NCBI RefSeq assembly: GCF_026745355.1
Contig: NC_079208.1
Coordinates: 57,085,892 to 57,149,891 of the forward strand
Source of the DNA: Beta vulgaris subsp. vulgaris
Lineage: Eukaryota; Streptophyta; Magnoliopsida; Caryophyllales; Amaranthaceae
Direction: 5' to 3'
Length of the DNA stretch: 64,000 nucleotides
Below are positions 20,469 to 32,665 of this stretch, one piece after another. The notes under the pieces were generated by a model, which was not told the origin of the DNA, ran no database searches, and worked only from the letters and a program-made list of their open reading frames with translations. Position 1 is the stretch's first letter, and each line of letters starts with the position of its first letter. Made by a program: the position numbers and the translations under genes.

Positions 20469-22930
20469 ATGGAGAGAGTAAAACATGTTTTAGATTTGAG
20501 TGAAGACGAGTCAGAAAGCGTTTCACGACTCAGTGTTAACCCGCACGAGTTCCAAGTGGGACCCAGTTTCTATGAGGATTTTGCTCTCAGGGGTATCCGA
20601 GTTGACCGAGTCGAACCTGGGTTCATCTCTTGTACCTTCAAGGTTCCTCCTCGTCTTACTGTAAGACCTTTTTTTTTTATCTTCTCTTTAACATCTAGTT
20701 ATTCATTTTATTATTGTTAATTATTTTTTTGCTTAGATTCTTCAAATTAATTATTATTGTTAAATGAAACAAGTCAATTTCACAAGACATTGTTCTTTTA
20801 TGTAATTGATACTACGAGTGGCATAAAACAGAACTGGACTGAATAGTGATATGTGACAGTAAAAGCATTGTCTAGAGCCGCACCGAACCAAATCGAACTG
20901 AAAATAAGATGGGGACTGGAGAGAATAGGCCCTAAGTCTTATGTCCCCAAAAGAATAGAGGGTTACTTTACTTGTAAGGATTTATGAATAATGATCTTTT
21001 AAAATATTTTGATTGGCTTCGAGAAGGATTTACAGATGTTGTAGGGGATATTTTCTACTCCTTTCGTTTTCTTTTGTTGTTCCTATTTGGAATTTTTTGT
21101 GAGAGGAAAATTGGTGAAAGAACTTTCGGAAATGGAGGGGGTACTTTGTTTATGGGTGCATTTCAATTTATAAAAGAAATGATTGAAAGTAAATTCATTT
21201 CTTAGCTTGGTGGGTTCAAATTGATGAATTCTATTTTTGAGTTTGTGGGTGCATTTCAAATGAGATACTTTGTTGGCTTTCTTCACATTTTGGGGTTTGA
21301 ACAAATATGCTGAAGTAATGGATTACGATTTGAGAGGTTAAAATGGTACTATGATTGAAAGTTGTTACGATGCGGGACGTTTGGGTCTTAGAGAAACATT
21401 TAGTTAGAAATTGCTGATAATTGAATCCATAATGGGACATTTTTTGTTGTATGAAGGTCGTAGTGGATTATAGTTGGTGATTTATTGTTGTGGTGCTTAT
21501 GATTTGACGAGTATCGTGTTGGTGTGTTCTCCTTTGAAGCCAAAGGACATTTTAGTGGCCATTTCTTCTTTCGTGCGGCTTTAATGGTGGTGGCAAATGT
21601 TGGCTTTGATGGTCATGATAACCCTGAATGGTGCTTGGATCTTGGTCATATTGTGTATATGATTCAGAATGTATGACAACGTTTGAGGCCATAAGCAATC
21701 ATATATTTGAATTATATGGTTCATATCTAAGTGACTGGAATATCATGACCAGATTAATTAATGATGATTGAGGCAAATACAGTAGGATGAGCATGAAGGC
21801 TGTGGTGGGATGATTCAGGCCATAAACTAAGAAATATATGAATTAGTTTTGGTATATATCTGGCGCGCAGTGATATGTTTGATCATGTTGATTAAATATT
21901 GTTTTCTATGTCTAATATATGTTTTTCTGTGCATGTAATAAGTTGTTGCAGAACATAATGCAACAATATGAGAATGATAAGGGTCCAGCTTTAAATCTTT
22001 AATGGACATTTGGGACAACCATGAAGCATATAACTTTCTTCTTGATTATATAGTGCCTAGTTGCAATACGATTAATCTATGACAAGTGTTACCTTGGTCT
22101 TTTGATATCCCTTGCTTGACATGCTTGTCATGTGAGCTTCTCAGTGCTTCACTGCACTACCTAAGATATTATATATCCATCCATATTCAAATTTAATGTT
22201 AAGAGGTAAGATTAGAGGACACTCATCTAGCATGGCTTACACAGAGTTATGCTTATCTGCAGCTGAGCTATGTTATGTAATCATTGGCTTCAATATTCAT
22301 GTTATGTGTCATGATACCTTTCATGAGATGCACCAATTTCCGTAGGTGCCAACTCTTATTCAATTTGTATGAACAACTTGTCGCAGGATCGAACTGGAAA
22401 CCTGGCGGGTGGTGCAATCGCCAATCTCATTGACATAGTTGGTAATGCATTGATTTACAGAGTTGGAAGACCTATGAATGTGTCTATCGATATGTCGATT
22501 TCATATTTGTCAAATGCAAAGCTTGATGTAAGTAAGCATTGATTTACATGATATGCATGCTTCATTTGATGATGAATTGATGAATTGATGACTTGGTGAT
22601 TTCAAGTGTGAATTTATGCATCTGAAAAAGATATCAAGCTTCGTAATATTACAAAAGTCCATTTGTTGTTCAAATTATGTTGCTCAAGGTCTAATATCTA
22701 AGATGATTATTTGGCTTATCTTTAACCAAGTATCTTTCTTTTTCAACTTTTGTACTTTTGAACATTTTCGATCTTAATATTGGCAGGATGAGTTGGAAGT
22801 TACGTCAAGACTGCTAGGGAAAATTGGAGCTGTTTCTGGAACTTCGGTTATCATCAAGAAGAAGGCTTCTGAAGAAATTGTTGCTGAAGGACGACATTCA
22901 TTGTTTAGCAGACCTAAGAGTAAAATCTGA
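20469..22930 (+). CDS. ACOT13: Acyl-CoA thioesterase 13-like, hotdog fold (tandem copy 2)
   Basis: Three coding exons: 20469-20660, 22387-22527, 22787-22930 (stop TGA). Exon lengths are 192, 141 and 144 bp, identical to copy 1, giving 158 residues. The first in-frame ATG is at 20469. Conserved blocks are PSFYEDFALRGIRVDRVEP, FKVPPRLT, NLAGGAIANLIDIVG, MNVSIDMSISYLSNAKLD, and GTSVIIKKKASEEIVAEGRH. The sequence has diverged strongly from copy 1, including around the active-site helix (LIDIVGN against LVDDIGA), so the duplication is not recent. It is an acyl-thioester hydrolase by family; substrate unknown. The gene has lost the A-plus-T flanking pattern of copy 1, and a fold-back element separates the two. 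Confidence 0.88.
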
Positions 22931-24740
22931 TACTTATACCATGACTTTATTGTTCTTGCATGTGAAAGACTAGTCTTTTTATTCTAGATTCACAGTCATG
23001 ACTGCAGTGGATCTCACCATGTGACTGATATGTGTAAATAAGGAGTCACTAATGAATCACAATATTTTTTTTCGATGGGAAAATGAATCATAAGTTCGGA
23101 ATCAAATAAAATCTGGTTTTTGTATGTAGATGCTTTCTGACTGCTGTTGTCTGAGTGTTCAATAAAGCTTGGACAAAAAACACTGTTAGTTTTTTCTTTA
23201 TATATATGCAGAATTTTGATGTCGAGTAGGTAACCATAAGTAAGATACGAACTTGTCCAAGTAGAGATTTTTGACCATGAAGTTTTAGGAAGGCATTATT
23301 CATGATACTTTATTTACTTCTGATGAAGTGATAAAATTTTGGCTTTATAATACTTTATCACATTTTCTCAAGCTAACCGGTGTGTACAGAATGAAAAACG
23401 CATTTATGGTACAGTCATAAAATCGAAGACAACCTAATCGGAAGGATGCTTTTTTTCATTTGTGTGTGAGATTTCTCCCCCCTTTTTTGCTGGGTATGTA
23501 AGGAGATGTAGAAGTTTAAAGATGCATCTTGTGTTTGGAAATCAGGTCCTAGGGGAGGGGGCGACAAGAATCTGAAGATTCAAGGTGTACTCCAGCTGAG
23601 CCGTGCCACTCCCTCCTTGGCTCATTGCTCTGTTTTGTTATGCTTTGAATTGTGTCCATCCCTAGCTTTGAATTGATGTGCTGATGTGTGAGTTCTGTTA
23701 TGATTGTATGATGTGTCAATAAGGAGTTATATATTCGATGCTTATGTCAATTACCTAAATGATATTGTAGTAGTATATTTTTGAAGATGTTTGTTTGACT
23801 ACTGCTGTTTTGATGTAGAAAGGAGGGAAATAATATTACTCCCATAATCCAGATTTGACCATCTTATTTTGACTAGTTATGGTCTTTGAAAACGATTTTA
23901 ACCATAAATTTACATCAAATGATAGTTTATACTATTATGGAAGTACTACCTTATAATATTTTTACTCCAAAAGAAACCCAATAATTGTATGTTTGAATTG
24001 AGTGTACAATTTGAATTGTTATCAATTGCATCTTCTAAGCTTTCAATATTGACTTTTGATTGGGATACGATAATCTAATACATGAATTGATGAGCACAAA
24101 CTTTTTACTCGAAGGAATATGTCAATTGTTATGTGAAAACTTCAGCATTATGGAAAGGCTAGAGAAGTCGAGAAGAACTTAAATAGGGTGAAGTGTAAAC
24201 CCTTGTATATCCAAGCTATGCTCGTGTTCCATCTCAAAGTATTTGAAAGATTGGTAATTAACTTGCTAGTTTACGTGCATTTGTAAGTAATCTAATTTGA
24301 GGAATGATAAGTGACTATGCTTTATTGATGTTGTTCATCTTTAGAGGATATGGGTTGAAGAGGTTTGGCTAAAGCGGTGAGTAACCGCATCTCCCAGGGA
24401 CCTTGGTGCTGGGTTCGATTTGGCATACTTCCCTCCCCCCGCTGGATTTATTTCTTGTATTCTATTGAGGTAGGATCTGCAAAAACTTTTAGAGGTTATG
24501 GGTCAAAATAATATCCCTGCATTCTTTTGCAGTACAATTTCTTTGAGTTATGCCGTTCATTGCACCATGCACTCATGACTCAACATGCCTACACTTGAGG
24601 TATGTGACCGGTGTGTGCATCGCATACCAACACATGTATTGCACACTAACGCAACTGTCTGTATGTGTCGATGCATGTAATGTGTTATTTGGCTGCTGAG
24701 AACATGCTTGCGTGCGGTTGCGAGCAACATTGCAAAAATG
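22931..24740. other. Intergenic region downstream of ACOT13-like copy 2
   Basis: The 3' UTR of copy 2 occupies the first few hundred bases. Around 23826-23960 there is a MITE-like remnant (actcccataatcc...). A tRNA-derived SINE candidate lies near 24360. No coding gene is seen; open frames here lack domains. Confidence 0.5.
24355..24480 (+). mobile_element. tRNA-derived SINE candidate
   Basis: TGGCTAAAGCGG (24366-24377) matches an RNA polymerase III A box. GGTTCGATT (24412-24420) matches a B box 46 bp further on, as in tRNA-derived SINE heads. The region between (gtaaccgcatctcccagggac) does not fold as a real tRNA. The 3' limit is unclear and no TSD was found. Confidence 0.5.
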
Positions 24741-24744
24741 TACA

Positions 24745-24965
24745 AACAACCTGGGATGGTCTTTTGTACCTTCAAGATTCCTTGTTGCATCATTATAAGC
24801 TCAACCCTATTAACACTGAATTCGTATGAATATATTGTTTTTTTTGGCAAATTGTTGTACATCCAATATAGTTTTATCTGTATAAACATGTCATTCATTG
24901 TAGGACTATGCATTATTGGCTGTCGGTTCAATCGTTAGTAGCATTGACATTGACACATTGTTGGC
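24745..24965 (+). pseudogene. Decayed third ACOT13-like copy
   Basis: Positions 24752-24797 align without gaps to the end of ACOT13 copy 2 exon 1: CTTTTGTACCTTCAAGATTCC here against CTCTTGTACCTTCAAGGTTCC, ending in ATAAG where the donor GTAAG is expected. Then 24904-24955, preceded by an acceptor-like CATTGTAG, aligns to the start of exon 2 (GGTTCAATCGTTAGTAGCATTGACAT against GGTGCAATCGCCAATCTCATTGACAT), with a 3-nt gap. The intervening intron is only about 105 bp. The start of exon 1 and all of exon 3 are missing. This is read as a truncated pseudogene of the local tandem family. Confidence 0.55.
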
Positions 24966-26288
24966 AACATCTCCAAGATGAGAAAAAAAGTTTATAATCT
25001 CGAAGACCTTGTTTCAACATTTTGACATACATAAGGGTGTTGGTGTTTATCGTTAGAGAAAATCTTCTATGATCGATATGGGATTAGTACCCTTGTAAAG
25101 TCCCGATTTATTTCAGAGACGTGCTTTGTTCGCGTATCTAGAGAGCAGAGTATTTGAGGTTATCGACTTTCTTTCTGGAAGGGAAAGGGAAGCGGAACTA
25201 GTACTTGCTACTTAGGACTTAGGAGTATTAGTTAACAGATATTGTCACGATGATTGTCTGATGAGGTATCATATTTAGTTGTTATACATCCATATCAATA
25301 GACCTAAAGCTTGTAACTGGGAAAACGATTTGATGGAAAGTAGTTTGAGAAACTTCTTTATAAGCAGGTTTGAGAATTGCAGTATTTACTTTTTATTTCC
25401 ATTTTAAGTGTTTGTTGACGTATGTTCGTATTTGGTTGAAATATTGGCAAAATGAGTGGGAGATCTTGAAAGGATCGCTTGTGAAATAAGTATTTTTTTA
25501 TAGAAGAGTAAAAAGAAAAGCATTAGGAGATCTTCCACTGGAGGAGAATTTCTAATCGGTTACAATAGAGTAACAACATTACAAATATTAAGTGTAAAAA
25601 AAGAATCTATAAGATGACCAACATTAGCAATACAGTCAATCGCTCTGTTAGTTTCTCAGTGGACTTGAGAAATTTGCCAAGATTGGAATTGTTGTAGGAG
25701 ACTCTCTATGTCTGAATATTTATTTGAATTGCGAAATATATGGAGCTAAATTTTTGGAGTTTGTATATTTTTTGGTAGTTCTATCGTACACGAAATTAAT
25801 GCACAAACTCTTAGGTTCTTCCATGAACACGTAGAAGTTAGAACTATGTGCTCTTCAAGCTCATTTGTTTACACATTTTGTTATGTATTTTTGTTCAAAT
25901 GAACAAAATGTAAAATGTGAGAGGGAGTACCTAGTTCTAGATGCTTTTAGGAGCATTTGTAGAAGCTTTGAAATTAATGAGAGGAAAGAAATTAGGAACA
26001 TACTTCATATATGATTCAATCATGTGACCTCGAGGGGTCCCCAAATCCCGCTTACTTCTTCTCACGGATTCCCGAAATTCATCTTATCACGGATTTTCAA
26101 GAGGGTGAGTGAGGCAAGGGTAGCCTAAAAGAAATTTATCTTACCACATACTTTCGGTGCAAATACAGTTGGAGGCGACAATACATGCAATGCAATATCT
26201 TCCATAAGAGAAATACCATTGACTGTGTGTGACTAACCCCGCTTACTTCGTCTCTTTCTCTCTCCTCTACCAACTTCATCAACCAACC
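24966..26288. other. Intergenic region and promoter of the PHT4;5-like gene
   Basis: AT-rich non-coding DNA without recognisable elements except the CT-rich leader (26245-26285) of the following gene. Open frames upstream of 26289 begin with non-ATG codons. Nothing else supportable was seen. Confidence 0.45.
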
Positions 26289-29200
26289 ATGAGCTCCTCT
26301 CTTCAAACCTTCAGCAACAAACTACATTTCCACTCAATTTCACCTTCTCAAAACCCTAATTTCTTCTTCTCTTCAAGTTCTTTTCGCTTCTCCTCTCAAT
26401 CAACTCCATCTTCAATCACCAAACGCTCGATTCTTCCTCCTTTCTTCGCCGGTGCTCCTTCTCCGATTTCGCCTGTAATCAAGCTCCGCCATGGATTTCC
26501 GCCGTTATTCGCCGGAAAATCTCGAATTTCTTCCGGAGATTCTAACTTGTTCGCCGAAGGAGGAGAGTCATTACAAGCGCCGAGTTTTCTGGAATTTTTG
26601 ACGTCTGAGAGAGTGAAGGTAGTGATGATGCTTGCTTTAGCTCTCGCTCTTTGTAATGCTGATCGCGTTGTTATGTCCGTCGCCATTGTTCCTCTTTCTC
26701 TCTCTCATGGCTGGAGTCGCGCATTTGCAGGCGTTGTTCAGGTATATCATCTTTATTTTAAAGCTTTTGCTCTTTTGCATTTCCGATTCTGTTTTGAAAT
26801 TATGTTATTTTTTCTAGATTATCTTGATTTTCTTGCTTGTTTAAAACTCTACATGTTTCAATTTAATGACTTATTCTTGTATATGTATGTTTTGCAACAT
26901 AGATGATTTTTTTTTATTGGCATTACTTTCACTTGTGATAAATTGAGTAGTTTTGTTGCTGCTAATCATACAGCAAATTTACTTGGACAGTGTAAGTGTT
27001 TATGAAGTTTCTACGTTGATTAAATATGTGTGTTGAAATTGTTCTTGAGTTAAGAATTCTGCAGGTTTGATCAATTCGTATTTAATGTGTTACTGGATTC
27101 GCGTATGCATGTTGAATATTATCAGGAATTTTGTTTGGTAGCTTGTGACGAAGTTGAGCAACTTTCCAAAAAAAATTATAAGGCGCTGCTGAATTTTTGT
27201 TTTGTTATCATCTCAATTCTCATGATGTTATTGTGCATTCGGGAAGTCCCTCCGAAGACGGGATTGATAAATATCTGATTTGTGGCTCACCTAGGATATG
27301 GCTTTTGATAACATTGATTTTGCACTCCAGGAAAGCCAATATACTTATATACTTCCCTCCTTTTCTCAATACTTGCAACCGTTTGACTTTTGCATTTTTA
27401 ATCTATTACCTTTGACTATAAACATTTATATAAAACAAAAATGCTATTGAGTAAGTTGTTGGATTAATCTCATGTGGATTTTCTAAATATCAACTTTTTT
27501 TTTATAATTTTTACTAATTGAAAAGTTTAGATATCAATGATCAAAAGTGCCTTCGCAAGCGTGAAAGTCAAACTGTTGCAAGTATTGAGAATTAGAGGAA
27601 GTACTATATATTGGTCATGGTATATGTATTGCTATTTAATTTTTCCAATGCAATTACTATTTGGCTTCTGGTACCATTTATCTAGAGAAAATTAGGTCAA
27701 GAATTAGAACATTATGATTCAAGTGCAAAATATTTCTAGTATGTGGCAATTTTATACAATACAAATTGAGTAAGTTGCTGTATAGACAAACAGATGCATG
27801 GTGAAATGCCCCCTAGTCCCCTACATAGCTACATCACCTTTATCTTTCACCATATTCTCGTTGGTCTTTGCATCTCAACAATTTCCTGATGCAAATAAAT
27901 GAAGATTGGCTTGTGCGCCTAAAGATGTAAATTTGTGACCCAATCAGTGGAAATGACAAGGCCCGTGACTTGCTAGCATTGTTACGACAATAAAATTCAG
28001 AAAGAGCCTGATGATAGCAGTTTATGACAGGTTCAGGATGAAATTTTAGTAGAATTATAAGTACTTGCTTGTTTTTGCTGTTGCTGATCCAAGTTGCTGT
28101 TGTGGATGGCAGTCATCTTTCTTGTGGGGTTACCTTGTATCACCAATAGCCGGAGGAGCTCTTGTGGATTACTATGGCGGTAAAGTTATCATGGGATGGG
28201 GCGTTGCTTTGTGGTCCTTTGCCACATTTTTTACTCCCTGGGCAGCTGAAACGTCTCTCTGGGCTCTGCTTGCTATGCGAGCTATGCTTGGCATTGCAGA
28301 AGGTGTAGCTCTTCCTTCGATGAATAACATGATATCAAAGTATGGACACCATATCTATTCTTCATGATACAATATTCTCTTTGTCTCTTGATGCAGCCAC
28401 TAACTTTATGATTGCTTTTCTTGTTTATGGCTTTGTGCCTCAATTATGTGATTGTGAATAGTTTTTTGAGCTTCATTGTCTGAACTCTGAACCCCTTTTT
28501 TCTAGATGGTTTCCTCGAACAGAACGATCAAGAGCTGTTGGAATAGCAATGGCTGGGTTTCAGCTGGGAAGTGTTATTGGACTAGTTCTTTCTCCTATCC
28601 TTATGTTTAATGCTGGTGTGTTTGGACCATTTGTGATATTTGGATTATTTGGATTTCTCTGGGTTGTGGTGTGGCTGTCTGCTACTTCCAGTATTCCAGA
28701 GAGAAGCCCTCAAATTTCTGAGTACGAACTAAATTACATACTAACAAAGAGGCAACAGTCTCTTCCATCCATTGCCGGTAAGACACATAAAGCTAAAGTG
28801 ATCCCACCTTTCAAGCGACTGCTCTCTAAGCTTCCTACTTGGTCACTTATGGTTGCCAATGCGATGCATAGTTGGGTAATGATCTATTGATCTATATCTG
28901 ATCCACTCCTCTTGAATTTGTATATATGTCAAGAATTGCTTTACCTAATACAGCAAAAATTATGTATCTTCTGCTGTATTGAGACACATTTTTTTTTGTT
29001 ATTGTCAATTGTGCAGGGGTTCTTTGTTCTTCTTTCCTGGATGCCCTTATATTTTAACAGTGTGAGGAACAAATTTTTTCTTTCTTTGTGTGAAGTCACA
29101 TGTGTGATTGGTTTTTGAATGGTTATGTGAACGTTTGTTGCAGGTATATCATGTTGATCTTAGACAAGCTGCATGGTTCAGTGCTGTTCCTTGGAGTATG

Positions 29201-31360
29201 ATGGCTCTAGTGGGATATTTTGGAGGTGCTTGGTCAGATATGTTGATCCAGCATGGTTTAAGTGTCACTTTGACCCGAAAATTAATGCAGGTCAGCTCTT
29301 ATCTATTTATAAATTCCAACCATTTGGTGTAAGTGACTTCCATATTCTTGATGTAATTTTTTTTTTAAAATCGAGTGCCTATTTTTCCTCCTTATCTAGT
29401 TGGTTAATCCTTTGGGACTTTTTTCAACTTTTGAAGTGAAGTTGCCACCCATTTGCGAGATCATATAAGGGTGGAGCGTTCAAATATATATATTTAATCA
29501 TAAACGTTTTATGGTCGTTCTTACACTAATCTACTCTTTAAGGAGTTCAGTGTTCATAAAAAGGCATTCGTGCTCATGTATGTTTAGTGCCTAAAAGGAT
29601 GGTGAATGACTCATTGATGAACGTGTATATACTAATGAAATTTATTCATGTTCTGTATTTGTGCTTCCACCAATCTACTCTAGGTTAAGGGAGGATTTGG
29701 TGTTCATAAACAGGCATTGGCCATGATGTATGTCCAAATGTTGAATGCCTAGAGGGATACCTGTGGTCAATGACTCAACTCGATTTGACATTTTTCGTGA
29801 TCTTCCATTTCTGTTCATATAATATTTGCTGTGCATGCGAACATTTGGGTACGACCTTGTATATTGGTAAGATAAGCTTGGTGTTGGACAGCTCCATTTT
29901 GTTAAAACGTTATGTTGGTTTGAAGTGTGCCAATATTTTCTTTCCCCTTTGTCTTGCCATGTTCGATAAAATGTTACTCCCACGAAAAGTGTATCTTGAA
30001 ACTGCACAGGAGTTGTATTCTGATGCGAGGATTTATGTATTCTTTATATTAGCAGTAATCCTGTTATAACTCGTCATATGAATCTGCGTTTCATTCTCTT
30101 GCTCTTTTTGTTTGATTTTATGGACTATCTTAAGCTGTCTAAAAACTAATGCATTGATCTCTTCATTGTGTGCAGTCCATAGGATTTATTGGCCCTGGCA
30201 TTGCTCTAATTGGCCTGACTACAGCAGCTAGCCCCTTAATAGCTTCTGCTTGGCTTACATTAGCTCTTGGACTAAAGTCATTCAGTCATTCTGGTTTCCT
30301 TGTCAATATACAGGTTTGTTGCTTTTGAAACTAAATGCTGAGTTCACAGTGGCAATTTATGTGCTGAGATTTTATTTGACCTCTTATTCTTGCTCTCTTC
30401 TGATGCTAGGAAATTGCTCCACAATATACCGGCATATTACATGGTGAATTTTTTTTAAATATTATATTTTTGGTTTGATGCGTTACTTTGGAAATTTCAA
30501 GACTAAGTTGGCAAAACGTCATGATAAGAATATTACTCCCTCCGTTTTTTTAAATTGTTACACTTACACTTTTCACTCATGCCAATGCAAAACTTTGATG
30601 ACATATATCTCTAGTTTTGTATTTGTAAAAATTATAAAAAGCACATATTAATAAAAACACATATTAAGAAGAATCTAACAAGATCACACATGTCTATGTT
30701 TTTATTCACGTATAAATTACAAACGATGGTCAAAGTGAAATTTTTGAATAGTGTAAAATGTCAAGGTGTGAAATTAAAAAAAAAAAAAAAAAACCTAGGT
30801 AGTATATCACAGTGGATTTCTGAATTCTAGTTTGACGGAGTCAATATCTTGACAGGGTTGGCAAATACAGCAGGAACTTTTGCTGCTATTCTGGGAACAG
30901 TTGGGGCTGGTTTTTTTGTTGAATGGTTTGGGTCTTTCAGAGGATTTATATGGCTGACATCATTCTTGTATTTTCTTGCCGCTTTGTTCTGGAATCTATA
31001 TTCAACCGGAGAGCTAGTAGATTTCGATGCATCAAGTAAGTGTCATGCAGTTGTTTAATGATTTATTAAGCACCCTTAACATTCTAGTTTCTATATTCTC
31101 CCTGATAAGAATCTGTAGTGCTGTATTAATGTGTTGCTATGCAACAGTATACAATGGTTTAGTTTTTTCTGTATGTCGCATATGAAGCAAACAATTTAAC
31201 TGTGGCACCTCAACTCAGAAGAAATAGACAGTTCAACTGCGGGCTGGATCGATATTTGTCATTACATTATGCTTTGCTTTCTTCACAGTAGCAATTTCAC
31301 TCACCGGCATTTTCATTTCTTTGACGTACGCTGTAAATTCTTGGAATTGCAGGTTCATGA
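26289..31360 (+). CDS. PHT4;5: Plastid anion/phosphate transporter, PHT4 family (PHT4;5-like)
   Basis: Nine coding exons: 26289-26741, 28113-28339, 28506-28875, 29017-29061, 29144-29290, 30176-30313, 30410-30443, 30856-31035 and 31353-31360, all GT-AG, in frame, 533 residues. The first ~100 residues are Ser-rich and lack acidic residues, as in a chloroplast transit peptide. The MFS region begins at TSERVKVVMMLALALALCNADRVVMS. Other landmarks are SSFLWGYLVSPIAGGALVDYYGGK, RAMLGIAEGVALPSMNNM, RSRAVGIAMAGFQLGSVIGL, and EIAPQYTGILHG joined across intron 7. PHT4 proteins are major-facilitator carriers of phosphate or other anions, mostly in plastid envelopes. The pattern fits Arabidopsis PHT4;5 (probable anion transporter 6) best, by memory of the family. 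The last exon codes only the final two residues and stop. Confidence 0.9.
27352..27601. mobile_element. Stowaway-type MITE in PHT4;5-like intron 1
   Basis: Ends CTTCCCTCCTTTTCTCAATACT and (reverse) CTTCCTCTAATTCTCAATACT form a terminal inverted repeat. TA dinucleotides flank it at 27350-27351 and 27602-27603. It is 250 bp with no coding capacity. Size, TIR and TA target fit Stowaway/Tc1-mariner MITEs. Confidence 0.8.
30536..30805. mobile_element. Stowaway-type MITE in PHT4;5-like intron 7
   Basis: Starts CTCCCTCCGTTTTTTT after TA. The interior (GTTACACTTACACTTTTCA, TCTCTAGTTTTGTATTTGT) matches the element at 40256-40507, so both are one family. The right end is degraded into an A run (30776-30793) and cannot be fixed exactly. 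Confidence 0.7.
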
Positions 31361-32665
31361 ACCAGATTCCGTAGGAGTGGTAATACCAGTCTGTACATAT
31401 TGTGGATCTAGCATAATACTACTACAATTGAAGAGGAATATCAAAAGTGATAAAAATAGGTTCGGCTGCATCTGTTTTCATCCCAAAGCACAGAATTGTC
31501 TGAATATCTCTTGTTGTAATTAATGAACATCATGTTGTACATGAGCAATTGTGTATAGCGCAGTAATAGCTGTATAAATAGACTAGAATGGTTATCAATA
31601 ATGACCTTGTTTGTAAACTCCCCAGCAACGATATATAAATCACTGGGAATCGACAAAATGATCGAACCTACGAAGTTTTTTTTTGTTATTGGTTAAAAGT
31701 CGAATATAAATTAATTTTAAGTAATAATATTGCCAAAATAAAAGCCCTTGGAAAAGGATTATTCTCTCTCAAAGATTAATCACATTTTTCTCTCCGCAGC
31801 CCTTACCCCATCAGGTGAGATATATTAAATTTGGAGCTGGTATAATAATTAATGCTCTAACATTAAATTCAAAGGTTTGTTTTCACTTCTTTCATTTGTT
31901 CTTTCGTATTCTGGATTAAGGGAAGTGCACAATCAATAAACATATTTTACATTCAATATTCTTATATGAACATCGGAAATCTAGTGGTCTGAAATAGTTT
32001 TGAAATCAAAATTGCGAGTTTGTATTAATTTTCAACCGCTAGATCTTCATAATTATTTACGGTTTTTTCACCATATACCCCTGACTTTTTCTTTCACCAT
32101 AATTATTAGGGGGGTTAATGACTAACGGACATTAAAGCCGTTAGTCATTAAGGGCAAGTTGATGTATTTTTCGATAAGTGAGGGGGTATATGATGAATTT
32201 GGAAACTTAAAAGGGTATACGGTGCAAAAAAAATTATCAAGGTATATGGTGAAAAAACCATTATATTTAATATGATCGCCTAATAAAATCATAGGACTAT
32301 AGGAGTCATTATGTTATGTATTCAAAGAGAGACCCTACTTCTGGTGGCCCTTTTACCATTGAAGTTCTTGGTCCCTTGACAGAGCACCCCATTGACTTAG
32401 TCCATTACACTTGTCTACGAGTATTATACATTGCTGTTAGAACATAAATTAAGTCGACCTTTCAACATCTTTGACTAGCTGGAGCTATAACTTCTACAAC
32501 TTGAAACTAGTTGGCTTTGAATTCAGGATTGATCTAGTCTCTTTTTCACCACATTATAATTATCTACCTAATTGTTGAATAATTACAACATCAAGTTATT
32601 AGTTAGTATATCCCCTTCTTCTAGATCCAATATCTTATTACCAGTTGAATTTTATTTAGTTGCGG
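31361..32665. other. Intergenic region with small Mutator-like MITE
   Basis: The 3' UTR of the transporter gene probably runs to about 31600. A 200-bp MITE lies at 32060-32259. The promoter and leader of the kinase gene follow. No other gene is seen. Confidence 0.5.
32060..32259. mobile_element. Small Mutator-like MITE related to the 18.8-kb fold-back element
   Basis: Starts CGGTTTTTTCACCATATACC and ends with the inverse GGTATATGGTGAAAAAACC. It contains the internal palindrome TTAATGACTAACGG...CCGTTAGTCATTAAGGGCA, shared with the 18777-20059 element. A clear TSD is not visible. It is the short relative of that family. Confidence 0.7.

Noticed and set aside
24360..24425. Functional tRNA gene at the A/B-box pair
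   Set aside because: The boxes are correctly spaced but flanks cannot form the acceptor and anticodon stems. A SINE head is more likely.
29675..30007. 110-codon minus-strand frame in intron 5 of the PHT4 gene
   Set aside because: No domain or supporting splice structure. The intron is otherwise ordinary.
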